A stretch of 64,000 bases of DNA from Epiperipatus broadwayi (Eukaryota; Onychophora; Udeonychophora; Euonychophora; Peripatidae), in NCBI GenBank assembly GCA_028023455.1, contig JAQFVV010006625.1, positions 432,001-496,000 on the forward strand, written 5' to 3'. The notes below the pieces were generated by a model. It ran no database searches, had not been told where the DNA came from, and worked only from the letters and a program-made list of their open reading frames with translations. Each line of letters begins with the position of its first letter. Within the stretch, counting starts at the first letter, position 1. Both the position numbers and the translations under genes were made by a program. Positions 23,236 to 35,474 of the stretch are shown in pieces.

Positions 23236-26200
23236 TACTATTCACTGAAATTAAACATACTTTCAATAGCTACACAGATCCTCAGACATATCTAGGTAGA
23301 TATGGTTTTCTTAAACTTTCCCATTCCATTACTGCTGCTGCAGAAATTGGAATCTTAATACATCATAAATCTCCCTTTCAATATTTCAAAATTTTATTTC
23401 TTAATGAATACAGAAATATTATCACTCTATACCATAACACTTTTATAATCAACATTATAACTGTTTACTTATACAATAAAACTAAATTAATACTATCATT
23501 AATTACTCACATCAATCTAACTCTATCTACTAACCCTCACCCAACCATACTTTTAGGAAACTTTAACATTTCTTATAATGTTTTTGTTTTTGATCAAAAA
23601 AACTTAATGAGTGCTGACAGATTTTTTCCTAAAAACTCTATATCCTTCTATACCAAAACACTCCTCACTAATTGACTTAATTTTCTACTCATCTGATCTT
23701 CATTGCATTATCAAAACATTTCTGATACCTATTACATTTTCTGATCATTTATTCCTAATTATCAATATTGACATTGATTTCCAATAACATCCAGCCCTCC
23801 AACTTACACAAGAGACAGTATTATCTGAAATATACATCTACTTTAGAAAAATAAACACATTATCATTAAATACAGTAGGTGCTTGGGTTTCCTTTGTAAA
23901 CATCATTTCCTTTACTATCAATTTTTTACACCAAAAAAATAAATCTCCTACCTCCCTGGTAAAATAATTAGTCACTCTCCGCCAAAAATTAAGAAGTACT
24001 TCTTGTGATAAAAACTCTATTTCTTCCATCCTTACACTTAAACAACAATATAAAAACACTGCTTAAAATTAGAAGAATATTTGTCTACTAAAAAATCAAG
24101 GATTGTTTTAGCAGAGCCCCATAATTGGTCCAAAGGCTATATCAGATGGGCCATAGGTTACAAAAGTAAAAAAATTAACACCATATTTTCTTACAAAAAA
24201 CATCCAAAACTAATATCAGGAGAAAATATGCTTACTCACTTTTTTTTTCATTTCAAAAAAAAATTACAATCTAATAAACAAATTTAATTACTCCTTTCAT
24301 ATTTGAACACAGTGATGCTAATTACTCTATCCTAAACCATAAAGTAGTTCTAAAATTATAATCAATATGTGACAGTACATATCCTGGAACACATGCTATC
24401 CCCAAATTTACATTGACATACCTCATTCACTTCACCATTTTTATAATATATAATATTCTAAACCACCTAGCCACTCAAATACATATTATTGCTGAATTAT
24501 ATTCCATAGTTCCCTTTCTTAAACAAAACACTATTCTCTCTCCTCCAAACAATTTATGACTCATCTCTCTATCTTAATCAAAACAATGAATCATAAGATA
24601 ACATACAACCTATACTTCTGACTTCAATATCATCATTACAATTTGCCAAGAAAGGATCCTCAACTTCTGAAGCAGTCATGCATTTCAAATCATAATATAT
24701 CAGCTAAGAATATCCAGAAAAGCTGGGCTTATCACAATTCAATTAGACATGCCTGATGTCTTTGACTCAGTACCAATAGATAAATTATTACAACTTCTAA
24801 AAAAACACAACATTCCATTTTCTCTCCTATACATTATTGCTTACTTACTTACAAACAGATAATTTTTTTATTACTTTAAATGGTAAAACTTCCCCTAGTT
24901 TTAACCCCCCCCTTACAATTCAATACCTCAAGGCTCACTTCTTAGTGCACTATTTTTATTACCTATATTAACCTTCTTTTAAAAGACATTGAAAGAAGAC
25001 ATACAGGGATTCAGATTGACACCAAAAATAAATGCATCACACATATCTGCTACACGAATGATATTGTCATCTTCCTTCCTTCAAAAAATATATTTCTCAA
25101 CTGGTTAACATACTTGAAGACTACACTATAGAATATTCTTTACAGTTTAACAAATCCAAATCATCATCCCGGAACATCTTGAAAGGAAATAAAATTGACA
25201 CTCCCTTTACAGCAAATCCTTAGAATTTTTTTGATTTCCCCATCTATCTTTCCATACGTAATATGGGGACTACAAACCAGAACAATCTTCTTACCTCAAT
25301 AGAATCCACTATCAACTCTGTATGCAAAGTTTATCTTTCAATTCATGCTAAAATATCACTAATTAATATTTTAATATTTCCAATAACACCTTATTATTGT
25401 CCAATAATAAAATACACAATTTCATTTACTAACAAAATATATTCATTATGCACAAAACTTATATGGAGAAAAGACTATAGTAATCAGCATTAAAAATACA
25501 CAAAATGTGCAAAATTCATTGGCCTTTCAGTACATAATATCACAGTATTTTAATATCAAAGAGCAATTAATGAATCAATAAAATATCAATCCCTATGCTG
25601 ATGCCCAACAATTTATCCAAATCCCCCTTACTGATACTCCACCATCTCATAAATGTAAGCTTATTAATAAAATTTCTAAATATGATATCAAAATATATTC
25701 CACTAACCCATGATCCTTTTGTTAACAAAATCAATTATAGGCAAACTCACCATCTTATAAATAAAACAGAATGCAGTAATATACCTAATACCATTCTCAC
25801 TTTTACAAATGAACAAATAATATGAAAGGTTAAATTTTGGCATCTGGGACCAAAATATTTTGATTACCTAATAAAAATCAACCTAGAAGCTCTTCCCACT
25901 AACTCATTCCTTACAAGAAAGAAGCTATATATAGATTTTGATGCTTATATTCACTATGCCATAGAGTGGAAGAAACTCTAAATCACTTTCTGCTACAATA
26001 CCCTGCATTAAACACCTACTGAAATCTTATTTTATCTATAACCAAATCCTACATTTCACCTCAAACAGCATTGATTGACAATATATGAAGAGGTCTTTTT
26101 CCAAACATTAGAATTACTACTTTTCTAATTTTTACCCTCTGGTTTCTGAGGTGTCATTTTTGTTTCAATTCAAACATTAGAATTACTACTTTTCTAATTT

Positions 26201-26250
26201 TCACCCTCTGGTTTCTGAGGTGTCATTTTTGTTTCAACTCAATATCCTGG
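23236..26250 (+). pseudogene. Degenerate LINE (L1/Tx1-like): endonuclease, RT and post-RT region
   Basis: Reading piecewise through many stops gives an apurinic endonuclease (GRYGFLKLSHSIT...IGILIHH, TILLGNFN at about 23545, and FSDHLFLIINID at about 23736), then a connector. An RT core follows: motif A LDMPDVFDSVP (about 24745), motif B IPQGSLLSALFL (about 24920) and motif C YTNDIVIF (about 25050, where YADD has become YTND). The post-RT block at 25263-25493 has ILIFPITPYYCPI and IYSLCTKLIWRKD, typical of the region after the RT in L1/Tx1 LINEs. The endonuclease start is missing: the element joins the 453-bp array at 23235. It is long dead. The ORF1 remnant at 11-13 kb could belong to the same family. 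Confidence 0.7.
26102..26239. repeat. 69-bp tandem duplication
   Basis: 26102-26170 and 26171-26239 differ at only about two positions, which points to a recent duplication within the old LINE sequence. Confidence 0.9.
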
Positions 26251-27136
26251 AAATACAACTCTCTCTTGCCCCTGCAGACATTTATGCAGCTACCTGGAGT
26301 CTGATTTCTTTATCTCCAATGCCACAAATTACTTTTTTCCACAACATATATACTTTTGTAAATTATTGATAGATTTTGTATTGATTGGGGGTGGTGATGA
26401 TTTTCCCATCACCCCAGGTTCACATTTTGCCTCCTTCCACTTCCTATTTCACCCCATTCCATTACACTATCTTGTTGATTAATGCTACTAAATAATTTAT
26501 TATGATTTTGTTGCTGTTTCAATGAAACGACCATCATTTACATTTATACTCATAATCCAGTCTACATCTTCATGAAATGTTGTTGGTCTAATGTAAACGC
26601 TACCTATTAAATGCATATGTGATTTATTGCTTCCAAGTTTTTTTTTTTATTTTTGAAATGGGAAGAGGCAAACTCAAGGTTTATTTTATTAACTAATAAA
26701 TAATGTAGGTATGTTAGTCAAGCACAGGACATGATTTAAGATTTAAGTAATATTATTAAAGATAGAGTCATTTTAATACAACATTAAAGTTCTTTCAACA
26801 TTGTTAATGACATTTTGTCTTTTGTGTTGCCAATATTGGTCAGTCTTTCAAACTCAAGTACTTTTAATATGGGATATTCAGAAGTCCGAACATACGGATT
26901 TTATATATCTTTCAATGTCAGGAAATCTCACCCCATTAAAAAATGCTCTTAAGGAATAAATGGTATGCTCTGCAATGAGGTGATCATGGAAAGCCCAACT
27001 CTTCAAATTGGCCTACCTGTTTTATCTAAGAACCACTCTGAATGAATAGAAGGTCTTATCCATATTTCTTTTCTTTATGAAGCACTATTCATTAATCAAT
27101 ATGAAGATCATTTTTATAATGGCCATGATGTCAATA

Positions 27137-27139
<3 letters not shown>
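26251..27139. other. Probable LINE 3' tail and unannotated DNA
   Basis: The first part (to about 26650) is still C-rich on the plus strand like the preceding LINE, and may be its 3' UTR. The rest shows nothing recognisable. Confidence 0.4.
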
Positions 27140-27192
<53 letters not shown>

Positions 27193-27195
27193 AAT
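27140..27195. repeat. (TA)n ending in TTGTAAT
   Basis: About 25 TA units followed directly by TTGTAAT at 27189-27195, the same edge seen at the K copies and at 40115. Confidence 0.85.
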
Positions 27196-29108
27196 TTTGA
27201 TTTCTGCTTGTGTGACATCATTCTTTAAAGCTATAATGAATCATAACCTCTGCTCTGCTGAAGTACATTAAATCGTCTATTTTAATGAGTTTCGCTCATC
27301 CTTTGAGCTGTCTTATATTTTCATCAACTCCCATATGTGTAATTAATTGTATAATTATTATCAATAACTGTAACCCAGGAATTTAATCAATTGTCTCAAG
27401 AATGTGGATTAATAAATTAGCTCTTTGTAAAATCTTGTTTTAAAATAAATAAATATATATATACATGAATCACACTTATGCTTTTTTGACCTTTATTTTG
27501 ACATGACTAATAAAATGTATACCATTGAGAGACATGAGTTTAGTGTATATAATTTGGTCATTGCGTTACCTTATATATATATATATTATAACCATATGTT
27601 TTGGCTCAATGATAGTAAGTTTTATTCAGTGGTGTAGTATGTAAAATTTTAAATTTTAATTAATTGAAAATCAGTGTGTAAATATCAGTTATATACATTG
27701 AAATGCTTGTTGGATTATATTTTTCCAATTAAGCAAAAGCTCACCCATAAATATCTTGAAAGTGATGATGATTTAGACTGTTTATAAGGCACTGTAAAAT
27801 CTGATAGAGTGGATATTATCTCTTAAACATTTTATCACAGGGTCCAGTGGCAGCTATTTCAAATAAAATTTTAATAGCATTAAATCAATTTGGAAATATG
27901 AAAATATTTTAACACTTTATTATTATTATTAAACAGTAATTAAAAATAAACAAAATCAATTTATAATTCTTTTAAATTTTCTTTATAAACAATCTTTAAG
28001 TATATTATATTTTAATTTAAATTGAAATGTAATAGTCTATATTTTTTTTCACTAGAGGGATAAAAATATTAATTTATTCACATTTTACAGTGATTGGATC
28101 ATATAGGACCAATCAGGCATTGTAACACAAGGAATAAATACTATAACAAATTTGTAGAGAGGGTATTATTAAGAGAAAAGAATTGGAACAAAACTTTAAC
28201 TCTCCATTTATAAGATAACATAAAAGGAATAAGCTGAAAAATAATAACCTTGAAAATTAATTTTGACAAAATCTCATGATTATATGAATTTAACCAGAAT
28301 GGAGTAGAAACTTAGTAACTCTGTAATATTTCAACACTGTTTTTCATCGATCATATGATTGTTAATTTTGCCTACTGGAGAAACTAGAATGACCGCTATT
28401 TGAATAAATATTTGCCTCAACATGTAATATTTGGAATGAAAAACAATACCAGAAAACGTAAGCAATTATTTTTGTTTTCTTTATTTTAATCAATTGTCAG
28501 AATTAATAATAACACAAAAATTATTTAGATTGAAGAGAAAAAGATTAAAATATTTTGATTTTCATGCCGCCCTTAAGCATTAAGCAGAAAAATATGTTTG
28601 TTTATAAATTATCATCTCAATAAAAATAATTCGAAATCATTTTGAAGTAAAGTTTCAAGAGATAATAAACAAACCAAAAAGTCATTTTTAAATCATATAA
28701 AGTAATCAATTTTAAAAGAAAAATGCATGAATTATTTATTTTCATTGAAAAAAAAAAACTCGTCTGCTCTGATATTTCACCGCAAATTTGCTTAGTTATT
28801 AAAAATATAAAATGACAGATTATTAATACCAAGTATATTTTATTGATAATTGCTTACTATTAAATCAATTCTGCTTAACATTATTAAACACATATTAATT
28901 TACTGATAGAAGTGAATAAAGAAATATTTGTTGTTGTTTTTTATCTTGGTTATGCAACATATAAATTATTAATATTTTAAGTGTTTAAAATTACCCAGAT
29001 CATTTAAAATTATGATGGATATTACTGTGGATGAAAAAACAAAGTAAACAAAATCCATAAATGATTTTAAAAAGTTTGTTTTAAAGATCGTAATAAACCT
29101 ATTTTAAT
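27196..29108. other. AT-rich DNA, nothing recognised
   Basis: Short (TA)n tracts near 27454 and 27572. No coding frame with motifs; the 71-codon minus frame at 28617-28832 is composition-driven. Confidence 0.5.
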
Positions 29109-29440
29109 TTTACTGCCTTTGGAAAGTATTTAAATATCGTCTTGATATAATGACATCAGTACATAAACCAAAAAATGATTTTTATTGCCTTTGGAAAGTA
29201 TTTAAATATCATCTTGTGATAATGACATCAGTACATAAACCAATAAATAATTTTATTGCCTTTGGAAAGTATTTAAATATCATCTTGCTATAATGACATC
29301 AGTACATAAACCATAAATAATTTTATTGCCTTTGGAAAGTATTTAAATATTGTCTTGCTATATTGGCATCAGTACATAAACCAATAAATAATTTTTATTG
29401 CCTTTGGAAAAGTGTTTGAATTTTGTCTGAATATGCTAAT
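29109..29440. repeat. Tandem repeat, period 70-72 bp, about 4.5 copies
   Basis: TGCCTTTGGAAAGTATTTAA starts units near 29114, 29186, 29257, 29327 and 29399. Each unit continues through TCTTG, ATCAGTACATAAACCA and an A/T linker. The last unit is truncated and more diverged. Confidence 0.92.
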
Positions 29441-29620
29441 AATTAAACAGGATAATCCAAATATATATTTACTTAGGAATATTTGCTTATAATATCTGTT
29501 TTCTTGTCATTTTTGTGCATAAGAATGAATCAAACTTTGACTACTAAGATAAATCTAATGGGAAAAAATGTTCATTATTTTTGTTATGGCTATGTTTAAT
29601 ATTGTAATATGTTTTTTTTT

Positions 29621-29638
29621 TCTTTTTCTTTCAGGGAT

Positions 29639-29676
<38 letters not shown>

Positions 29677-29692
29677 TATCCCTGAAAGAAAA

Positions 29693-29728
<36 letters not shown>
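29621..29728. repeat. (TA)n flanked by a 17-bp inverted duplication
   Basis: TCTTTTTCTTTCAGGGA at 29621-29637 and its exact reverse complement at 29679-29695 enclose a (TA)n tract; a second (TA)n follows to about 29728. It could form a long hairpin. Open frames here (Ile-Tyr repeats) are not genes. Confidence 0.88.
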
Positions 29729-29730
<2 letters not shown>

Positions 29731-32220
29731 TAGTATAAAATATACCTAGTAAGGATGTAGTGGTGTATAAAGATATATACATTTACTACCCATATTTTGT
29801 TATTGTCCCAATTAAGGGAAAGCATAATATTAAATATCATCTGGGAAAAAAGAGATATATTTACCTCTCACATTTTAAAACAGATTTAGTGTATTATTGA
29901 AAGAAGTAACAGGATAAATCTTGTCAAAATTATGCACATAATAACACAATTGTTTTATTATCTGAAGTAATTTAATAAGCATTTCTTTTATTTCTTAATT
30001 TTGCCTATGAAGAAAAATGTCCACTTTAAATACAAAAATGTAGGTTAATCTTTATTGTTTACATGAATATGGCTTGCTATAATAAAGTATAATTATTATC
30101 TTAAATAATTAATGGTCATTTTACTTATATGTTGGCGATTTGTTTATAAAACATTAAGTCTCTGCATTGTGAAATGGAATATTTATATTTCCACTTTTAT
30201 TATTAATGTTGTTTTACCTTGCTATTGTATTGATCAGAAATTTGTGACAGCTTTAAGCTGATGAGTTTGTGCCACGTATAATGGCATCAAATATAAGATA
30301 TCAATATTGGGCATGGGCTGATGAAGAATTCCTCAATGCTGATTAAATGAGAGGATGATATTGTCGAAGCTGATTAATGGTTAGTGCTTAGAGCATAGTT
30401 AATCCTAAAAGAGGATGATTCCCATGGTCTGAATTCTATTTTTCCATGACAAGGCACTGCCTGCACTTTTATACCTATGAAGATATTGGAATTGGCCATA
30501 TTATTATACAACTATCATGTTGTTTTGTAGAGCCTCCCTTTATTGTTAGATCCCTCATGAAGTTATAGTTAGTTTTCCACCATGTATGGTGAAGTTTAGG
30601 ATTTCAAAATCAAATGGCAAGGGTAAAATAAAGTTAGATTAAGGGACATTGGTCTATCTATAGTGTTTGTCTAATTGGAATAATGTCTTTATGATGTGTA
30701 ATCTTCATCAGTTTATAAACAAACAAACCAAAAAACAACTTACTAGTGTTTGAATAACTTCTATATAAAAGAGCAGGGGATGTACATAGACAGTGTAGAT
30801 TGGTCTTCATCAAATAGTGATTCACAGATGGATCAATAAGATTAGTTAAGTATTAAATGATTAGGTTGTGGACATGGGCAATGTTTTGGTGTCCTTGTGC
30901 ATTTAATTTATGATGTCTGTCCCATATCAATATAATAAATCTTTTTATAGTAAATGATAATAAATTAATAATTGTACTGAATATGATAATTGCCCTTATT
31001 ATATTCTAATAAATCAAATAGCTATAGTTTAATATACTAAATTATAACTTAAGAGTTTTTACATTTAAAAAGTTGTGTATATCCCAAAAACCTAAGTTCA
31101 TTTTGTTTTATAATTTAAATGCTAAGTTAGCTTAAATAAGGTAACTATCTTATTCTATAAGATAGAATAATAATATAAATACAGCCCAGAATAATAGTGA
31201 TACTATGAATATCACTATATTAGTTTGTCATTACTTACTACGTAATTAATTTCCATCCCTGATTTTAGTTAATGGATTTATCTTGTTTCATGCAATGTGT
31301 CTGAAATAATGTAAATAATGTAAATAAATATTGTTGTGTTAAAAATTTATTTAGTTGTCAGTAGTCTTATTGCTAATCAACACACACATACTATTATTGT
31401 TATTGCTATCGACATATAAGAAGATTATATATTGAAATCATCATCGACCAATATAGTGCAGTTAACTATATGTTGGTATATCAGAATAAATTTATTAAGC
31501 CCTATAAGTTATGAGTACATCTAAGGGATCATCACTTAATGATCAAAATGGTATTAACTTAGAGTACATATTATTTTAAGTAATATACTTAAAGATAAAC
31601 ACTTAGTATGGGTTTAACAGGTTTAGTTGAACCCACAGAGCTATCATTCACTGATTTTGATCACATGGTTTATAACTATTTGAGAAAAGGAATTTGGTAG
31701 GTTATTATGCTTAGTTATTAAAAAGTTACACCTATTTCTTAAATATTAAAGTGATAATAGTCATTGAGTTTATAAGGTTTTTTTTTTTGTGGAAATGCTA
31801 AATATAGTGATTAATTTGAGTTTATATTAAGAGCTGTTTTGTGCATTATATTCAGGTAGTGGTAATATCCCTCTCATTGACCCAAGTATATTTTGTATAA
31901 TGATCTTTGAGTGTTTGAACTCTGAGAAGAATTAGTTATTAAGCCTCAAGGTAATATTTGAATTTGTATTAAATTTTATAGCTAGTTATTTATGATAGTT
32001 GGACTTGAATTAGATTACTTTCACTGTTTTATGCAATTCAACCAACTTTAAGGTATAAATGACTTCTTTTGTCATAAAATGTATCGTTTGTTTTGACTTT
32101 ATGATAAATATTCTGTTTGTGTCGAACTTGGAATCCCTATTTTTATTTAGCTTATCTTCTTACTATTTAATACAATATTAGTTTATAGTTTAGGATTTCA
32201 GTCTCCATCATTAACATTGT
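29729..32220. other. AT-rich DNA, nothing recognised
   Basis: No coding frame or element recognised. CTGATGA occurs at 30259 and near 30319, but neither has the rest of a hammerhead. Confidence 0.5.
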
Positions 32221-32525
32221 TCTTCAATTTCATCTTGATCATTCTTTTATTTATTCATTCTCATTTAATATTAATTCATTATCATAATTGATTAATCATA
32301 TATTAACTTTTATTCTTTTATCATCTTAACTATTCATTAACTCTTATTCTATCATTACCTTAATCATTCATTATTTTCATACATCTTCATTCTTTTCTCT
32401 TCATTCTTAGAATCATTTCATTCTACTATTTAATTATTACTTATTTTCATCATCCATTTAGTCATCTACATCATAATTTACTTATTATTTCATTTATAAT
32501 TTTAATTTCATAATCATTCCAGAGA
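32221..32525. repeat. Low-complexity ATTCATT-rich tract
   Basis: About 300 bases built from imperfect ATTCATT/TCATTA/TTATT words, strongly purine-poor on the plus strand. Confidence 0.6.
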
Positions 32526-32722
32526 TATAATTATTGGTTATTTATTGGTTTGCTGAATATCCAATTTAGCTCATCACATTTTGTTATGTGGATTTTAAAA
32601 CTGGTTTGACCAGAAGTTATTATCTTTATTAATCTTCGTGTGATCTTCTTTAGATCTATAGTTTCATGCTAATTTTGTTCAATAAATGAATCATCTCGTT
32701 AGTTTAACATCTTTGTTTCTTC

Positions 32723-32956
32723 ATGTTTATATTCATGATTATTTGGGTAGTGAAAGTTACAAAGGGCAGATTTGATGCCATGAAATGTGCAGCCAGATTT
32801 GTGTACATGATTCCAGCATTCAAAGAGAAGGACACAAAGGCAACATTCAAAGAGAAGAACACAAAGGCAGATTATAGTGCCAAACATGAACGTGAGTCTA
32901 GATTAGTTGATGATCCAAAGAGGAGGTCACAATATATATATAAGTCATTGCTATAA
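32723..32956 (+). other. 77-codon frame with two 27-bp tandem repeats
   Basis: 32817-32843 and 32844-32870 are tandem 27-bp units (CATTCAAAGAGAAG...), repeating FKEK(D/N)TKA in a Lys/Glu-rich frame. Its last third crosses into the truncated edge of PLE2, and the edge itself reads GGTCACAA followed by (TA)n. It could be a fragment of a real coding repeat or chance. I do not recognise it. Confidence 0.25.
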
Positions 32957-34870
32957 ATATCTGAGTTAGATTTATTAGTCTTTGTATTTCCAGAAACTAA
33001 AATATTGTTAGTGCATTCAGAAGAATCTGTAACTCTATGAACCAATGCTAAACCAGCATCACTATTAAGAACAGAATGTAACATTTCAGCACAATCTAAT
33101 GAATGTGAAGATGATATAAATGATTTATCAGTATCAATTGGAATCATATCCGATGTAGAAATATCCGACACAGTATGATTATCAGAAGTCATACAATTAA
33201 TTAGTGCTTGTGACTGATTAGTAACTAATTCAAATCTTGGCTCATTACCCATAACTTTGAACCAATGATACATTTTATTATGAAATTTCTTCACCAATAA
33301 CTTCTCTCTCAAAAAAACCCATTCTTGTAATTCCTTCTGTTCATCTATATTCATTAAATGAAAACTACCAAAATGTATAATTTCTTTTTCAATTAATTTA
33401 AGTCTTACCAAAAATGCACCTTTCAAAATATGTATTAGTGCAACAGATGCTTCTCTTATCGTATTATCCCATTTAATTGCAAGTTTCCTAGGAAATTGGT
33501 CAATGTTAGCAATAATTTTTATTCTTAGGCCTTTAGGAATTATGTTATTGTTAATAAAATATGCAAAATTACTAATATGTTGTCTATATCTAACTAATTT
33601 ATCATATAATTTCCTAAGTTTAAGAAACGATGTACTATGTAATGTTTGCCAATTACTTATAACCTGATTATTATTTAGACGTCTAGAAAAACGTTTAGGG
33701 ATTGCCCTTGTATTAATTAATGTTAGACCCTGTAAATGTTGTTTACTAGAATAATCCCTATTAATATCAAACTCTGTATGTACGCTAGATATTGTATTAA
33801 AATCAGTGCCAATTATCAATCCATTATCTATTTGGTTAACTACACCCACCTCTAAATTACCCAGATCTCCTTTACCACCATCTATATGTTGATCTGAAGC
33901 AGCAAAACCATCAATCTGTTGAACATCAGAAATAGTCATTCTTAAAAAGTTCTCCTGTTTGGAAATGTTATAAATTATATCATCCAATGAAAGGTCTAAA
34001 GAATCATCTTTACGTTTAGTATGATCTTCTTTAAAAACTTTTGGAGATCTATTCCATAATGATTCCTCCAAAACATTCCCTGGCAAGCAAGACTGTTCAA
34101 CATCTACTAGGATCCCGTTAGTATCACGCGGTATAATAATTTGCGATTCCTGACAATTACATATCTCAGTCTGCGTCCCCATTTCACATGTCAACACAGC
34201 CTCCATTTGAGTTCCAACATTAGCAAACCTATATTCCCTCACACTCAACACTGAATTTACACTATAAGCTCTGTTACATCCCATCAATGACATTATATAT
34301 TTAAAACCATCCGCTAAACATCTAGCACCATACATGTTTAAATGACGGCCATCACGGGCTAAAAATCTAAAAAGATTCTCTTTTTTATATAAAATCCATA
34401 TGCTGTAAGAAAAATACATTATGATGCATATAACTTAAAAAATGACAATGTCTATTAAATGCAAAAAAATTTTCATTAATAATTCTCAATTTAATCCGAT
34501 CCATTGGGTAATATTTATTCTGCAATTGTGGTAAAACTTGAGAAATTATAATTGTAATCTCCGGTGAATAAGTATGTATATGTCGAATCAATTTCAAAAT
34601 CTGCACATATTCATTATTTCTAAATGAAAAAATATTGTTAGATCCAAGATGAACGAACAAAAACTTAATGTTATGCTTATTAATTAACTTGTTAAACAAA
34701 TCAATATCGTCCAGAATAGAAGCTCCTCGTCTATAACTAATTTGTACCCCATCTTGAGTATTAAATTTTGGAAAAAAATTATGTACAAATTTTAGCAATG
34801 AATCGCCTATGAATGCCATGTGGCTAAGTGACAATAAAGTCTTACTCTCTTTAGTCAGTAATAAATCCAT
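32943..34870 (-). mobile_element. PLE2 copy A2: 5' half, 3'-truncated
   Basis: Minus-strand copy starting at the ORF start (34870), directly downstream of the pseudo-LTR of copy A1, so A1 and A2 form a tandem head-to-tail pair. It contains the SGNH domain and the long pre-RT region and stops before the RT, at a short (TA)n followed (minus strand) by TTGTGACC. From about 33943 to the break it is the reverse complement of 36284-37285. Confidence 0.88.
32944..34870 (-). pseudogene. PLE2 N-terminal protein: SGNH hydrolase domain and pre-RT region
   Basis: The first frame (34870-34385) carries SGNH/GDSL block I (FIGDSLL, Ser24), a block II-like RRGAS (Gly49) and block III HLGSNN (Gly76, Asn78). 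Block V, ARDGRHLN (D-x-x-H), lies at the start of the second frame (34419-32872). The two are one domain split by a one-base indel in the A-run near 34390. The pre-RT part includes PKGLRIKI and KLLVKKFHNKMYHW, which precede the RT in PLE proteins. SGNH hydrolases cleave ester bonds; esterase domains are known in ORF1 of CR1/L2 LINEs. Together with copy B the protein would be about 1,390 residues, long for a PLE. The last codons (32943-32872) read into flanking sequence. Confidence 0.8.
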
Positions 34871-35474
34871 ATCAAAATATTAATATATAACAAATTAACG
34901 AAAAGAAATACATATAAAAACAAAAAAAGACTTATAAATCCAATAAATAATATTATATTTCAACCAGAGGACTGGTTTTCATCAGAAAGTAAAAAATACA
35001 CAGTAAAATGGCGATAATCAAAAATTACAGATTTGGTAAACGATTAAAATTTTTTAACAAAACCCCCCTGATTGGTCACAAAATCTAACACAGAATATCT
35101 ACCCAATCAATGACAAAATTCAAACAAAAAAAGAAAAAACTACATTCCCTTCTAATCAATCTTAAATTCTATTTAAATTAAAATAAATAAATATAAAAAT
35201 AAAAAATCCAAAATTAAAAATTAAAATATACATATGTGCATACATACAAAAATTAGACGATGCTCACATACAAAAAATAGCTGTGCTCACATTAATATTC
35301 TATAAAAACTAAAATACTTATACATTTTAATCAAAAATTATAGTTAGTGCAAAGTACAATAATTTATAATAACTAATTATTTATCTTTATACCAATTAAA
35401 CACAGATATTAATCATCCATATAACCAATCTTTATTTAAAAAACCTCATATAAGAAAACTTTCACATAAAAGAC
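34871..35474 (-). mobile_element. PLE2 pseudo-LTR between tandem copies A1 and A2
   Basis: These roughly 600 bases follow the GIY-YIG stop codon of A1 and precede the start codon of A2. They match the 3' tail of copy B (39522-about 40100) base for base over most of their length, including TTTTGTGACCAATCAGG and TTATTTATTGGATTTATAAG. In PLEs such tandem-copy junctions form the pseudo-LTR, which supplies 3' processing and often a ribozyme. Confidence 0.85.
34958..34985 (-). ncRNA. Hammerhead-like core in the PLE2 pseudo-LTR
   Basis: On the minus strand CTGATGA (34985-34979) is followed, after one A, by a perfect 6-bp stem II (AACCAG, TCCT loop, CTGGTT) and GAAA (34961-34958). A palindrome, ATAATATTAT, lies next to it where stem III belongs. 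I could not find a convincing stem I or cleavage site, so this is a core only. Hammerheads in PLE pseudo-LTRs are an established feature, which raises the prior. Confidence 0.5.

Noticed and set aside
21326-29440. CRISPR-like arrays
   Set aside because: The repeats are hundreds of bases (453) or about 71 bases long without unique spacers, in a eukaryotic context.
30240-30340. CTGATGA boxes at 30259 and near 30319
   Set aside because: No GAAA in the right place and no paired stems; chance occurrences.
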